DNA of 64,000 bases from Bacillus_BU sp051233475 (GTDB lineage: Bacteria > Bacillota > Bacilli > Bacillales > Cytobacillaceae), in contig NZ_JBKFGH010000029.1 in assembly GCF_051233475.1 (NCBI RefSeq), positions 1-64,000 of the forward strand, given 5' to 3'. Shown here piece by piece: positions 8,263-17,151 of this stretch. The notes beneath the pieces were generated by a model. It did not search any database, was not told the DNA's origin, and was given only the letters and a program-made list of their open reading frames with translations. The translations under genes were made by a program, and so were the position numbers. Position 1 is the first letter of the stretch. Each line of letters opens with the position of its first letter.

Positions 8263-8354
8263 TGATAGTATGGATTAAAATGGAACAAGTATTCCAAGAT
8301 TCAGAGCTGTTTTAGTGAAATGTCTTTTGGCAGATTGTGTTGAATTTCGAGTTT

Positions 8355-8426
8355 GGCTGATAAATACAGCAATTCGGCGGATAAATCGATTTTCAGGCGG
8401 ATAAACGGCCATTTTCCGCGGATAAA
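8355..8426. repeat. Short tandem array, period about 21 bp (GGCGGATAAA units)
   Basis: Four units begin at 8355, 8376, 8396 and 8417 with GGCTGATAAA or GGCGGATAAA/CGCGGATAAA. The remaining ~11 bp of each unit diverge. It lies just behind the 3' end of the HtrA-like gene. No promoter or gene is evident in it. Confidence 0.75.
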
Positions 8427-8460
8427 CCATGACCCTGTTGCAAATCAACCTACTAAAAAA

Positions 8461-9243
8461 CTACGGCAACCTTCGCAAAACTTCCTCGATCGGAATCGCC
8501 AGCCCCTCCAGCTTTTCCCCCTTATTGACTCTCGGAATAGTCGAAGCAAACACCACTCCTACCACTTTTCCCTCTTCGTTAATCACAGGACTGCCGCTAT
8601 TACCTCGATAGACTGGAGCCGTGATTCCGAGAACTGGAACTTCAATATCATTTACACCCCTTAGGCCAATTAATTCGCCCTTATTGGCAATTTGGTAAAA
8701 AGCCAACGGATTACCGATAACAAAGACCGCATTCCCCTCTGCCAAACTAGCTTTATTGTCCAATGTTAGAACAGGTAAATCTTCCCCTTTAATATCTAAA
8801 AATGCTACATCTATTTCTGGAAACCCCTGTTCCACGGTCGCTTTATAAACTTGTCCATCCGAAAAATGAACGACGATCGGTTTCATGTTTTCGATTACGT
8901 GATAATTGGTGATGATATATCCGTCTGCTGCTATATTAAAGCCTGTTCCTTTTATGTTATTTCCTTCAACAGCCACCACTGCTTTTTTGAATTGTTGGAT
9001 ATCCTCACGCTGGGATAACTGAAATGATGTTTTCAAAAATTCAAGGGCTGGCAAATTAAAAAAAGTGGTAAAGATCGAAAAGCTGCTGATCAAAAAAACA
9101 ACTGCGATAATTGCGGCGCTAGAACGGATTATTCTTTTTCGGCGCTTTTTTCTCCGCTCTCTCCCCGGGTCATCCTCCTCGATCAGAAAGTCTTCAACAG
9201 TTGGCTCTTCATATTGAATGGTTTCCTCCCTTTGTTCGTCCAT
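8461..9243 (-). CDS. HtrA-like membrane-anchored trypsin-type serine protease, no PDZ
   Basis: S1C-family serine protease held in the cytoplasmic membrane with an extracellular catalytic domain. Residues 1-40 are an acidic then strongly basic cytoplasmic tail, residues about 41-62 the membrane span, and 85-260 the protease. The catalytic triad is visible: His115 (ITNYHVIEN), Asp145 (EIDVAFLD) and Ser216 (YRGNSGSPV). At 260 aa it lacks the C-terminal PDZ domain found in Bacillus HtrA/HtrB/YyxA, so substrate selection must differ. GGGGG lies 5 nt before the ATG. It is monocistronic and likely acts on misfolded or signalling proteins at the cell surface. Confidence 0.9.
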   Translation of the reverse strand: MDEQREETIQYEEPTVEDFLIEEDDPGRERRKKRRKRIIRSSAAIIAVVFLISSFSIFTTFFNLPALEFLKTSFQLSQREDIQQFKKAVVAVEGNNIKGTGFNIAADGYIITNYHVIENMKPIVVHFSDGQVYKATVEQGFPEIDVAFLDIKGEDLPVLTLDNKASLAEGNAVFVIGNPLAFYQIANKGELIGLRGVNDIEVPVLGITAPVYRGNSGSPVINEEGKVVGVVFASTIPRVNKGEKLEGLAIPIEEVLRRLP

Positions 9244-9345
9244 AACAACCCCCTTCCCTTCCTTTTAAAAAGTACAACAGAATATTGGTTTATTATTATC
9301 TTATCGGTTAACAATTTCAAACAGTATAATCCCATTCCAAAGTGA

Positions 9346-9374
9346 TTGCCAACTATGCAGAACCATGATAATAT
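9346..9374 (+). promoter_or_regulatory. Promoter of licT
   Basis: TTGCCA (9346-9351) and TAATAT (9369-9374) with a 17-bp spacer. The transcript would begin just before the first RAT/terminator. Confidence 0.65.
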
Positions 9375-9400
9375 TTATCTAATTATATTTTACCGCAATA

Positions 9401-9468
9401 GGATTGTTACTGTTCAATCAGGCAAAACCTAAGACTAATAGGCTCATCATTAGTTTTAGGTTTTTTTT
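9401..9468 (+). promoter_or_regulatory. RAT antiterminator 1 with overlapping terminator, leader of licT
   Basis: A ribonucleic antiterminator begins with GGATTGTTACTG and ends in GGCAAAACCTAA (9401-9432). Its 3' part is also the 5' arm of a terminator hairpin (AAACCTAAGACTAAT against ATTAGTTTTAGGTTT, about 9425-9461) followed by T8. This is the established LicT/BglG switch: protein bound to RAT prevents the terminator. Placement before licT means the antiterminator controls its own synthesis. Confidence 0.93.
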
Positions 9469-9499
9469 ATTCCAAAATTTACTACAATAGGTGATTATG

Positions 9500-10333
9500 A
9501 TGAAAATCGCTAAAGTAATTAACAACAATGTTATTAGTGTTATCGATGCTCAAAATAAAGAATCCGTAATTATGGGCAGAGGGATTGCTTTTCAGAAACG
9601 CCCTGGTGATGTTGTAGACGAGAGTAAAATCGAAAAGGTGTTTAAGCTCGACAACAAGGATGTTTCGGAAAAATTTAAAACATTACTTTACGAAATCCCT
9701 TTAGAATACATGGAGGTTTCTGAAGAGATTATTAACCGTGCCAAAGAAAGAATCGGCAAAAAGCTTAATGACAGCATTTATGTTTCGTTGACCGACCATA
9801 TAAATTTTGCGATTGAACGAAATCAAAAGGGCTTATTAATTAATAATGCTTTGCTTTGGGAAATTAAAAGGTTTTATAAGGATGAATTTTGTATCGGCTT
9901 AGAAGCGTTAAAAATGATTGACAGCAAGTTGGGCATTTCTCTTCCTGAGGATGAAGCGGGCTTTATTGCCATGCATATCGTCAATGCTGAGTTAAATGAA
10001 GAAATGCCAAACGTGGTGAATATAACGAAACTAATTCAAGATGTTCTAACAATCGTAAAGTATCATTTCAAAATTGAGCTTGATGAGGAATCATTAAATT
10101 ATTTCCGCTTTCTCACCCATTTAAAGTTTTTTGCCCAGCGCCTTTTTAGTGAAACTCATTTCGAGAGTCGCGATGATTTTTTATATGAATTGGTTAAGGA
10201 TAAGCACAAGGATGCATTTCACTGCACGGAAAAGATTAAAAGTTTTATTGAAAAAACTTATAGGCATACGATTACGAAGGAAGAAATGGCCTATCTTACG
10301 ATCCATATCGAGAGGGTTGTAAATCGGAATTAA
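9500..10333 (+). CDS. licT: BglG/LicT-family transcription antiterminator
   Basis: RNA-binding antiterminator that stabilises RAT hairpins in beta-glucoside mRNA leaders. The N-terminal CAT RNA-binding domain (about residues 1-57, MKIAKVINNNV...) is followed by two PTS regulation domains. Conserved phosphorylation-site histidines are visible in PRD1 ('LTDHINFAIER' and 'AMHIVNAE') and PRD2 ('LTHLKFFAQR' and 'TIHIERV'). HPr and the EII permease phosphorylate these in the known system, so activity reports both carbon state and substrate. The ATG was chosen 6 nt behind AGGTGA, giving 277 aa, the size of B. subtilis LicT. It stands directly before bglP-bglH. Confidence 0.95.
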   Translation: MKIAKVINNNVISVIDAQNKESVIMGRGIAFQKRPGDVVDESKIEKVFKLDNKDVSEKFKTLLYEIPLEYMEVSEEIINRAKERIGKKLNDSIYVSLTDHINFAIERNQKGLLINNALLWEIKRFYKDEFCIGLEALKMIDSKLGISLPEDEAGFIAMHIVNAELNEEMPNVVNITKLIQDVLTIVKYHFKIELDEESLNYFRFLTHLKFFAQRLFSETHFESRDDFLYELVKDKHKDAFHCTEKIKSFIEKTYRHTITKEEMAYLTIHIERVVNRN

Positions 10334-10351
10334 TTTTTTCTAAAGAAAGCG

Positions 10352-10381
10352 TTGACAAGAAATGAAAGCGCATGCTATTCT
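10352..10381 (+). promoter_or_regulatory. bglP promoter overlapped by a cre site
   Basis: A perfect -35 TTGACA (10352-10357) and TATTCT (10376-10381) are separated by 18 bp. Lying over this promoter, ATGAAAGCGCATGCT (10362-10376) matches the cre consensus WTGNAARCGNWWNCA at 14 of 15 positions. CcpA with HPr-Ser-P should therefore repress bglP initiation when a preferred sugar is present. Confidence 0.8.
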
Positions 10382-10409
10382 AATATCACAAATTAATATT
10401 GATTTGTTA

Positions 10410-10482
10410 GGATTGTTACTGATCATGCAGGCAAAACCTAAATTGCAATGTCACCTTTGACTTGCAATTTAGGTTTTTTTTT
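10410..10482 (+). promoter_or_regulatory. RAT antiterminator 2 with overlapping terminator
   Basis: The RAT runs from GGATTGTTACTG to GGCAAAACCTAA (10410-10441). It overlaps a strong terminator stem (AAACCTAAATTGCAA against TTGCAATTTAGGTTT) followed by T9. It is the first of two such switches in tandem between the promoter at 10352 and bglP. Confidence 0.93.
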
Positions 10483-10570
10483 ATTCCCTGAATGATGGAG
10501 AACTCGTAAGCGTTGGCCATGCTTACGAATATCTTCATCCGCTTTGTTAAAACTAAATCATAATCAAACA

Positions 10571-10656
10571 GGATTGTTACTGGTTAAGCAGGCAAAACCT
10601 GAGAAGCTCGAGTTGGGTAAATATGCCCTCTCCTGCTCCTCAGGTTATTTTTTTTC
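10571..10656 (+). promoter_or_regulatory. RAT antiterminator 3 with overlapping terminator, just before bglP
   Basis: GGATTGTTACTGG to GGCAAAACCTGAG (10571-10603), overlapping a terminator whose arms are AACCTGAGaAGC and GCTcCTCAGGTT, followed by a T run at 10649-10655. The bglP ribosome binding site follows within 15 nt. An 8-bp inverted repeat (TCGTAAGC/GCTTACGA, about 10507-10531) lies between RAT 2 and RAT 3, with no known role. Confidence 0.93.
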
Positions 10657-10677
10657 AAAAATAAGGAGGGTACTGTA

Positions 10678-12543
10678 ATGGATTATACAAAAACAGCTAA
10701 AAGTATTGTTGAGCTTGTTGGCGGCGAAGAAAACGTACAGCACATGATTCACTGTATGACAAGATTACGATTTAACCTACATGACATAAAAAAAGTGGAC
10801 CGCAAAAAAATGGAGAAGGTTCCTGGAGTAATGGGCACAAATATTAGCGGTGGACAGTTTCAAATTATTATCGGGAACGATGTACCAAAAGTATATACCG
10901 CCATTTTAGAAAACAGTTCCATTAAGGCAGATAGCAAATCAAAGAAATCTGGCAATAGTAAAAATGTGATTGCCTCTATCTTTGATGTGATTTCCGGTGT
11001 ATTTACACCGATTCTTCCTGCGATTGCCGGTGCCGGTATGATCAAAGGATTGCTCGCCATCGCACTGACGCTTGGCTGGCTAACAAATGAGAGTCAAGTT
11101 TATACCATCTTGAATGCAATTGGCGACGGAGCGTTTTACTTCCTGCCTATATTATTAGCAGTTAGTGCAGCGCGTAAATTTGGAAGCAGTATTTATGTAG
11201 CAGCAGCAATCGGGGCCGCCCTCTTACACCCAACCTTAACCGCATTATTAAGCTCAGGTGAAAAGGTTGCTTTTCTCGGTTTACCTGTAACCGCTGTCAC
11301 CTATTCTTCTACGGTAATTCCGATTTTACTGGCAATTTGGATTGCATCTTATGTTGAGAAATGGGTCGACCGGATTATTCCGAGCATGTTTAAACTGATT
11401 GTTGTTCCAACGTTAACGATTCTAATTGTGGTACCTGTGACGCTAATTGCGGTTGGACCTCTAGGTAATTATCTTGGAAACTTGCTTTCTTTTGGAGTTG
11501 GCGCATTATTTGAACATGGCTGGATCTTTGCTGGATTAATCTTAGGTGGTACATGGTCATTAATTATTATGACGGGTATGCACTATGCTTTTCTTCCAAT
11601 TGCGATGAACAATCTCGCTACAAAGGGGTACGACTTGATTTTACCTTCAATGTTCATGGCCAATATGGGGCAAGCTGGGGCAACATTTGCAGTATCTTTA
11701 CGTTCAAAAAATAAATCTTTTAAATCACTTGCGATGACGACAAGTTTAACTGCTGTGATGGGGATTACCGAACCGGCTATGTATGGCGTTAACATGCGAT
11801 TGAAGAAGCCATTTATCGGAGCGTTAATCGGTGGTGCTGTCGGAGGAGCTTATTACAGTGCTTTAGGCGTAAAATACTATATCCTTGGCGGTAATGCCGG
11901 TTTACCAGGGATTGCATCATTTATCGGTGAAGGATTTGTATTAGCAGTATTAGGTTTCCCAATTGCTTTCGCAGCTGGTGCTATTGCAACGTATTTAATG
12001 GGCTTTGAGGATGTTGAAAGTGATGAGGAAGAAACGACAGATGGTGATCAAAGTAAAGCTGATGGTTCATCACCAGATGTAATCGTCGCCGCTGAAAAAT
12101 TATTTAGCCCATTAAAAGGTGAAGTAAAACCATTAAGTGAAGTGAAGGACTCTACGTTTTCAAGCGGGATTATGGGAAAGGGTTTTGCCATCCAGCCAAC
12201 TGAAGGAAAAGTTGTATCTCCCGTCACTGGTCGAGTTACGACTATTTTTAAAACAAAACACGCAATTGGCATTACGAGTGATAACGGTGCAGAAATTCTT
12301 ATTCATATTGGTTTAGATACTGTTAAATTGAATGGAAAGCATTTTACTGCACATGTTAAAGATGGTGACTTTGTGGATGTTGGTGATACTCTGGTAACCT
12401 TTGACTTGGAAGCAATTAAAGCTGAGGGCTACGACTTAACGACACCAATTATTATTACAAACCCTGATCGTTATCAATCGATTCAACCTGTCAAGGAAGG
12501 ACATGTTGAAACACGAGATGCATTCATGGCTTTATTAGTATAA
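10678..12543 (+). CDS. bglP: Beta-glucoside PTS permease EIIBCA
   Basis: Membrane PTS permease that imports and phosphorylates beta-glucosides such as salicin or arbutin. Domain order is IIB (about 1-85, phospho-Cys26 in 'MIHCMTRLRF'), IIC (about 100-450, roughly ten membrane spans, with 'GITEPAMYGVNMRLK') and a C-terminal IIA of the Glc family (about 480-621, phospho-His near 543 in 'ILIHIGLDTVKL'). An acidic linker joins IIC and IIA. The length of 621 aa is normal. AGGAGGG precedes the ATG. Controlled by the cre-promoter and two RAT switches. It also probably phosphorylates LicT when no substrate is present, as known for BglP. Confidence 0.95.
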   Translation: MDYTKTAKSIVELVGGEENVQHMIHCMTRLRFNLHDIKKVDRKKMEKVPGVMGTNISGGQFQIIIGNDVPKVYTAILENSSIKADSKSKKSGNSKNVIASIFDVISGVFTPILPAIAGAGMIKGLLAIALTLGWLTNESQVYTILNAIGDGAFYFLPILLAVSAARKFGSSIYVAAAIGAALLHPTLTALLSSGEKVAFLGLPVTAVTYSSTVIPILLAIWIASYVEKWVDRIIPSMFKLIVVPTLTILIVVPVTLIAVGPLGNYLGNLLSFGVGALFEHGWIFAGLILGGTWSLIIMTGMHYAFLPIAMNNLATKGYDLILPSMFMANMGQAGATFAVSLRSKNKSFKSLAMTTSLTAVMGITEPAMYGVNMRLKKPFIGALIGGAVGGAYYSALGVKYYILGGNAGLPGIASFIGEGFVLAVLGFPIAFAAGAIATYLMGFEDVESDEEETTDGDQSKADGSSPDVIVAAEKLFSPLKGEVKPLSEVKDSTFSSGIMGKGFAIQPTEGKVVSPVTGRVTTIFKTKHAIGITSDNGAEILIHIGLDTVKLNGKHFTAHVKDGDFVDVGDTLVTFDLEAIKAEGYDLTTPIIITNPDRYQSIQPVKEGHVETRDAFMALLV

Positions 12544-12551
12544 GTAAAAAT

Positions 12552-12580
12552 AAGGGGGATTTCCCTCCCCCTTTTCTAAT
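12552..12580 (+). terminator. Intercistronic terminator-like hairpin between bglP and bglH
   Basis: AAGGGGGA pairs with TCCCCCTT, followed by a short T run. It may lower bglH expression relative to bglP or protect the upstream mRNA. Confidence 0.7.
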
Positions 12581-12641
12581 TTTTATATATTCATTCTAAA
12601 GATAAGAGGTTTACTTAATATTTTTACTAGGAGGAAACAAA

Positions 12642-14084
12642 ATGAATACAGTTGGCAATAAATTTCCAGAAGGATTTTTATGGGGAGGGGCAACAGCTGC
12701 TAACCAAATGGAAGGTGGATTTCACGAAGGCAATAAAGGGTTAAATATTGCCGACGTTCTTCCTGGAGGAAAAGAGCGTTTATCGATTTTACAGGAACCT
12801 GGTTTTAACTTTGAAATTGATAAAAGCAAATATTCTTATCCAAATCATGAAGGTATCGACTTCTACCATCGCTACAAAGAAGATATTGCCTTATTTGCAG
12901 AGATGGGCTTCAAAGCATTCCGTATGTCGATTGCCTGGACACGAATTTTTCCAAATGGCGATGAGTTAGAACCAAACGAAGCGGGGCTTGCCTTCTACGA
13001 TCGTGTTTTTGATGAATTACACAAGTATGGAATTGAACCGGTTGTAACCATTTCTCACTATGAAATGCCGGTTAACCTTGTTAAGGAATACGGCGGCTGG
13101 AGAAATCGTCAAGTGGTCACCTTCTTCGAGCGCTATGTAAATGCAATCTTCAACAGTTATAAAAACAAAGTAAAATATTGGATGACTTTTAATGAAATTA
13201 ATAGCGGCTTAGTGATGCCGATTATGGGTCTTGGCTTCTCGATCCATAAAGAAGAAGACCGTTACCAACCTACTTTCCAGGCATTCCATCACCAATTTGT
13301 TGCTAGCAGTATTGCGGTAAAAGCATGTCACGAAATCATTCCTGATTCAAAGATTGGCTGTATGGTTATCTTCGCACCGGTTTACGCTTTTGATAGCAAT
13401 CCGGAAAATGTCATGTTTGCCCTTCAAGAGGAGCGCCTCTTCAACAACTTCTGTGCCGATGTTCAAGTTCGTGGTGAGTACCCTGCTTTCATTAAGCGCT
13501 ATTTCAAGGAGCATGGCATTGAATTAGAAACTCAAGACGGTGATCTTGAGTTGTTGAAGGAAAATCCTGTTGACTATATCGGCTTCAGCTATTACATGTC
13601 TCGTACAGAGAAAAAAGTTAAGACAGAATTAGAAGCATCACAAGGCAACATCATCGGCGGAGTGAAAAATCCATTCCTGAAGGCAAGTGATTGGGGCTGG
13701 GAAATCGACCCTGAAGGATTGCGCATCTCCTTAAACAAGCTTCACGATCGTTATCAGGTTCCCCTCTTTGTAGTGGAAAATGGTTTAGGGGCTTATGATA
13801 ATGTCGAGGAAGATGGCTCCATTAATGATGACTATCGAATTGATTACTTGCGTGAGCACATTAAAGCGATGGGTGAAGCGATTGAAGACGGCGTTGAGTT
13901 GATGGGTTATACAAGCTGGGGCTGCATTGACTTAGTCAGTGCATCAACCGGTGAATTTTCCAAGCGCTATGGCTTCATTTATGTTGACAAGCACGATGAT
14001 GGCAGCGGAACACTTGAGCGTAAACGGAAGAAATCTTTCTATTGGTATCAAAATGTGATTGGTACAAATGGAGAACAATTATAA
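12642..14084 (+). CDS. bglH: 6-phospho-beta-glucosidase, glycoside hydrolase family 1
   Basis: Cytoplasmic GH1 enzyme that hydrolyses the phosphorylated glucosides delivered by BglP to glucose-6-phosphate and an aglycone or glucose. The GH1 N-terminal signature 'FLWGGATAANQMEGG' is near residue 12. The acid/base is Glu185 in 'MTFNEINSG' and the nucleophile Glu379 in 'VVENGLGA'. 'SKRYGFIYVD' fits the phosphate-binding end of 6-phospho enzymes. The length of 480 aa is typical. AGGAGG lies 7 nt before the ATG. It is read from the bglP promoter through a weak intercistronic hairpin. Confidence 0.95.
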   Translation: MNTVGNKFPEGFLWGGATAANQMEGGFHEGNKGLNIADVLPGGKERLSILQEPGFNFEIDKSKYSYPNHEGIDFYHRYKEDIALFAEMGFKAFRMSIAWTRIFPNGDELEPNEAGLAFYDRVFDELHKYGIEPVVTISHYEMPVNLVKEYGGWRNRQVVTFFERYVNAIFNSYKNKVKYWMTFNEINSGLVMPIMGLGFSIHKEEDRYQPTFQAFHHQFVASSIAVKACHEIIPDSKIGCMVIFAPVYAFDSNPENVMFALQEERLFNNFCADVQVRGEYPAFIKRYFKEHGIELETQDGDLELLKENPVDYIGFSYYMSRTEKKVKTELEASQGNIIGGVKNPFLKASDWGWEIDPEGLRISLNKLHDRYQVPLFVVENGLGAYDNVEEDGSINDDYRIDYLREHIKAMGEAIEDGVELMGYTSWGCIDLVSASTGEFSKRYGFIYVDKHDDGSGTLERKRKKSFYWYQNVIGTNGEQL

Positions 14085-14095
14085 AGATTAAAGTT

Positions 14096-14128
14096 CGTCG
14101 GTATCCGTTGTGGGTACCGGCGTTTTTT
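14096..14128 (+). terminator. Terminator of the bglPH operon
   Basis: An 11-bp stem, CGTCGGTATCC against GGGTACCGGCG, followed by six T. Confidence 0.9.
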
Positions 14129-14366
14129 CGTTTGGAGAAATACGGAAATATTCCTTTATTTCCTAGGCAAGCGCAGAAAATGACACCCTGATGCAAAAAT
14201 AGCAGGCAATCGACTTTTGCTGATGTCGAAAGACAAAAAACAACATCGTTATTGGAAAACACAATAAATGGACTCATACCATATAAGTTTCTCAATATTT
14301 TCAGGTATACAGAACATTTGTTCTGAATACAATAAAAGTATACTAAAATGTTGAAGGGTGATAAAA

Positions 14367-14576
14367 ATGGAAAGACTCCTTTCACGCTCGATGATTGAAA
14401 AAATGCCTTTAGAGATTATCTATATAGCAAACAATCAGCAATTTTCAAATCGAAAAATCTTAGTGAACTCCATCGACAAGACATACGTCTATGCTTTTTG
14501 TTATCTCAGAGACCAAATTCGGCGCTTTAAAATTGAAAATATACTATCGGCTATACCTGCAAAACGGCTGCGCTAG
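14367..14576 (+). CDS. Small WYL-domain-like protein
   Basis: A 69-aa protein. The middle, 'LEIIYIANNQQFSNRKILVNSI' region and 'AFCYLRDQIRRFKIENILSA', follows the pattern of a WYL domain (beta-strand rich ligand- or nucleic-acid-sensing module usually fused to an HTH). Here it stands alone without a DNA-binding part. The ATG at 14367 has AAGGGTG 5-6 nt upstream. The in-frame GTG nine bases earlier lies inside that site and was rejected. It sits alone between bglH and the convergent TRAP operon. Role unknown. Confidence 0.7.
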   Translation: MERLLSRSMIEKMPLEIIYIANNQQFSNRKILVNSIDKTYVYAFCYLRDQIRRFKIENILSAIPAKRLR

Positions 14577-14622
14577 AAAAACAAATGGATAGCCCAAATT
14601 CGGCTATCCCCATCATTAATAA

Positions 14623-16566
14623 CTAACCAGCTGATTTTTCTAGCCTTATGAATCGTTGTAAAGCGAGTAGAACAATGAAGGAGCTGACTCCGATGATATC
14701 CGTAATCATTTCCGGATAAATCAGACATAAACCTCCGACAATCCCTAGAATCCTTTCCGATAAATATAGCTTCCGAAACCAAAACCCAATAATCCCGGCA
14801 CCAATAATCATCATTCCACCAAGTGCAGTACAAACAACCCAAACTAAATATACAATTGTCGTCTCAATCATTAATAGCTCAGGTGACAACACAAACATGT
14901 ATGGAATAATAAACGCTGCAATCGCCAACTTTGCGGAGTCGATTCCTGTTTTGATTGGTTCTCCACCAGATACTCCTGCTGCAGCAAAAGCAGCCAAGGC
15001 GACCGGAGGGGTTATATCAGCAATAATCCCAAAATAAAAGACAAAAAGATGTGCCGACAAATCTGGAACACCCAATAATATGATCGCGGGTGCGGCAATT
15101 GTTGAGGTAATTACGTAATTCGCCGTTGTCGGTGACCCCATTCCGAGTATCAGCGAGGCGATCATCGTGAAGAATAAAGTTGGGATTAACGCTCCACCTG
15201 CAAGATCTAATAATCCATTCGCCAGCTTAAGTCCTAGCCCTGTTTTCGTTACAACTCCAACAATGATTCCCGCACAGGCTGTGGCTGCGGCCACGCTTAA
15301 AGCGGTACGTGCACCATCAACTAATGCTTCGATAAAACCTTTAACACCGATTCTTGTTTCTTTCCGGATGGCACTAACTACTACTGTTACAACGATCGAC
15401 CAAATCGCCGAGCGCATTACGCTCATTCCTGACATTAACAGAAGCACAACAATGACAATTGGGATTAATAGATATAGCTTTCTTAGTACTACTTTTTTGT
15501 CAGGCAGTTCTTCTTTCGTTAATCCGCGCAGACCAATTCGTTTTGCCTCTAAGTGGGTCATAATCCAGATTCCGGTAAAATATAAAACGGCTGGAATGGC
15601 AGCGGCTTTTGCGATATCCCAATAGGAAATGCCATTTCCAATAAATTCAACCATAAGAAAAGCAGCAGCTCCCATGATTGGCGGCATGAGCTGTCCTCCG
15701 GTAGAAGCTGCAGCCTCGACTGCACCGGCAAATTCTTTCCGATAACCTAATTTTTTCATCATCGGAATCGTAAATGCTCCCGATGTTACAACATTAGCAA
15801 CCGAGCTTCCACTGATCGTTCCCTGTAGGGCACTTGAGAAAACGGCTACCTTAGCCGGGCCCCCGATTCTTCGTCCCGCTACAATAAGGGCCAAATCATT
15901 GAAATACTCTCCTACTCCTGTTTTTATTAAAAATGAGCCGAACAAAAGGAAAAGGAAAATGAACGTTGACGATACTCCAAGTGGAGTCCCAAGAATTCCT
16001 TCTGTCGTAAAGAACATCGTCTGAACAAGACGTTCTAACGATAGCCCGCGATGAGCAATAAAACCTGGCATGTAAGGACCATACAGGGCATAGATCAAAA
16101 ATAAACCGGCTATAACGGTGATTGGCAGTCCAACTGTCCGTCTTGTTGCTTCTAATACGAGGATTAATGCGGCTAGTCCAATATAAAAATCAACAGTTGT
16201 CAGCTGCCCCGCCTGCATTACCAATTGATCAATATTTAATGGCCAATACGCCCCTACCACAACAGAAATAATCGAAAGGATGAGGTCAAATAAGGTCACT
16301 TTATGCTTTGATAACTGTCGTTTTCGCGCAGGAAAAAGAAGAAAAATTAACGCAAGGGCAAAGCCTAAGTGGATTGAGCGTTGCAGCTGGGCTGTTAATA
16401 TCCCAAAGATTGAGGTATATAACTGAAAGCAAGAAAATGCCAGCAATCCCAAAAAGACCGCCCAGCCTAAATAACCGCTTAATTTCCTAGAAGCAGCTTC
16501 TGGATCGTATTTTTCCATCAGCGCCTGTTGCTGCTCTCTCGTTAGCTTCTCCAATTCAAGATTCAA
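14623..16566 (-). CDS. TRAP transporter fused permease (DctQM type)
   Basis: Membrane part of a TAXI-type TRAP importer, driven by an ion gradient rather than ATP. The 647-aa protein fuses the small four-helix DctQ-like unit (N-terminal, about residues 25-160) to the large DctM-like unit, with many hydrophobic spans and the conserved 'GTISGSSVANVVTSGAFTIP', 'GGQLMPPIMGAAAFLM', 'GMGSPTTANYV' and 'ADITPPVALAAFAAAG' motifs. The TTG start has GGGGAG 9 nt upstream and overlaps the DUF1850 gene by 11 bp, indicating translational coupling. Substrate unknown. Characterised TAXI relatives carry glutamate or other organic anions. Confidence 0.93.
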   Translation of the reverse strand: MNLELEKLTREQQQALMEKYDPEAASRKLSGYLGWAVFLGLLAFSCFQLYTSIFGILTAQLQRSIHLGFALALIFLLFPARKRQLSKHKVTLFDLILSIISVVVGAYWPLNIDQLVMQAGQLTTVDFYIGLAALILVLEATRRTVGLPITVIAGLFLIYALYGPYMPGFIAHRGLSLERLVQTMFFTTEGILGTPLGVSSTFIFLFLLFGSFLIKTGVGEYFNDLALIVAGRRIGGPAKVAVFSSALQGTISGSSVANVVTSGAFTIPMMKKLGYRKEFAGAVEAAASTGGQLMPPIMGAAAFLMVEFIGNGISYWDIAKAAAIPAVLYFTGIWIMTHLEAKRIGLRGLTKEELPDKKVVLRKLYLLIPIVIVVLLLMSGMSVMRSAIWSIVVTVVVSAIRKETRIGVKGFIEALVDGARTALSVAAATACAGIIVGVVTKTGLGLKLANGLLDLAGGALIPTLFFTMIASLILGMGSPTTANYVITSTIAAPAIILLGVPDLSAHLFVFYFGIIADITPPVALAAFAAAGVSGGEPIKTGIDSAKLAIAAFIIPYMFVLSPELLMIETTIVYLVWVVCTALGGMMIIGAGIIGFWFRKLYLSERILGIVGGLCLIYPEMITDIIGVSSFIVLLALQRFIRLEKSAG

Positions 16567-17074
16567 GGATGTTCACTCCCCTCAACAGCTGAATTAAATT
16601 TAGTTTCTTTATTTTCATGCGGACCCATGTTCCAGGTTGAATAAATTTGGATAAAGGATAATACTTTTTTTGATAGATTACCGTATGATTGGCCTTGACT
16701 TGACCAACACGTAAATCGATCTCCGAAAAGCTTTTTTTCATATTTTGTATAAAATATTTCCCGTTTTTCACCTCAAAGGTCTCGCCAGGTCCTGCATTTG
16801 CTGGCATTCCAATCGCAAAATCCTCATACTCCAGTTCATAAAGTTCCATTTTACCATCGTGTTTTACCCGAAATTTTTCTATCACATTACTTAAATGAAT
16901 GGAATGGGTGTACTTGATTTGGAAGGTTGAGTCTGTATTAAACGGAATGAAGGCGATCGATTTGTTTGTATTTTGATATTCAAACACAAGAGCTTGCTTA
17001 TAAGGAATGAACAATGCTGCAGTAGTTAGAACAACTAATAATATGAGCAGGGTAATCCGTTTTCTTATTGTCAT
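16556..17074 (-). CDS. DUF1850 protein, TRAP-TAXI accessory
   Basis: A 172-aa protein with an N-terminal membrane anchor (about residues 7-28) and an extracytoplasmic beta-rich domain of the DUF1850 family ('IKYTHSIHLSNVIEKFRV', 'YEDFAIGMPANAG', 'VKNGKYFIQNM'). Members of this family are repeatedly found inside TAXI-TRAP operons, as here, between the binding protein and the permease. A role in assembling or coupling these is inferred, not demonstrated. AGGAGGGG precedes the ATG. Confidence 0.85.
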   Translation of the reverse strand: MTIRKRITLLILLVVLTTAALFIPYKQALVFEYQNTNKSIAFIPFNTDSTFQIKYTHSIHLSNVIEKFRVKHDGKMELYELEYEDFAIGMPANAGPGETFEVKNGKYFIQNMKKSFSEIDLRVGQVKANHTVIYQKKYYPLSKFIQPGTWVRMKIKKLNLIQLLRGVNILES

Positions 17075-17096
17075 ACTCCCCTCCTTTAAAAAATGG

Positions 17097-17128
17097 AAAA
17101 GATAGACCGATCAACTGGTCTATCTTTT
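17097..17128 (-). terminator. Intra-operon hairpin between the TAXI gene and the DUF1850 gene
   Basis: A perfect 12-bp stem (AAAAGATAGACC/GGTCTATCTTTT) with an 8-nt loop. The minus-strand T tract is partly inside the stem. It probably allows partial read-through so that the binding protein is made in excess of the permease. Confidence 0.7.
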
Positions 17129-17151
17129 ATCAAATTGTTTTCAAAAATAGC

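Noticed and set aside
8353..8664. 103-aa plus-strand frame over the HtrA 3' end
   Set aside because: It is a shadow of the small repeat and the antisense of the protease. No ribosome binding site.
13975..14385. 136-aa antisense frame across the bglH end
   Set aside because: It overlaps the GH1 coding end and the operon terminator, and shows no family features.
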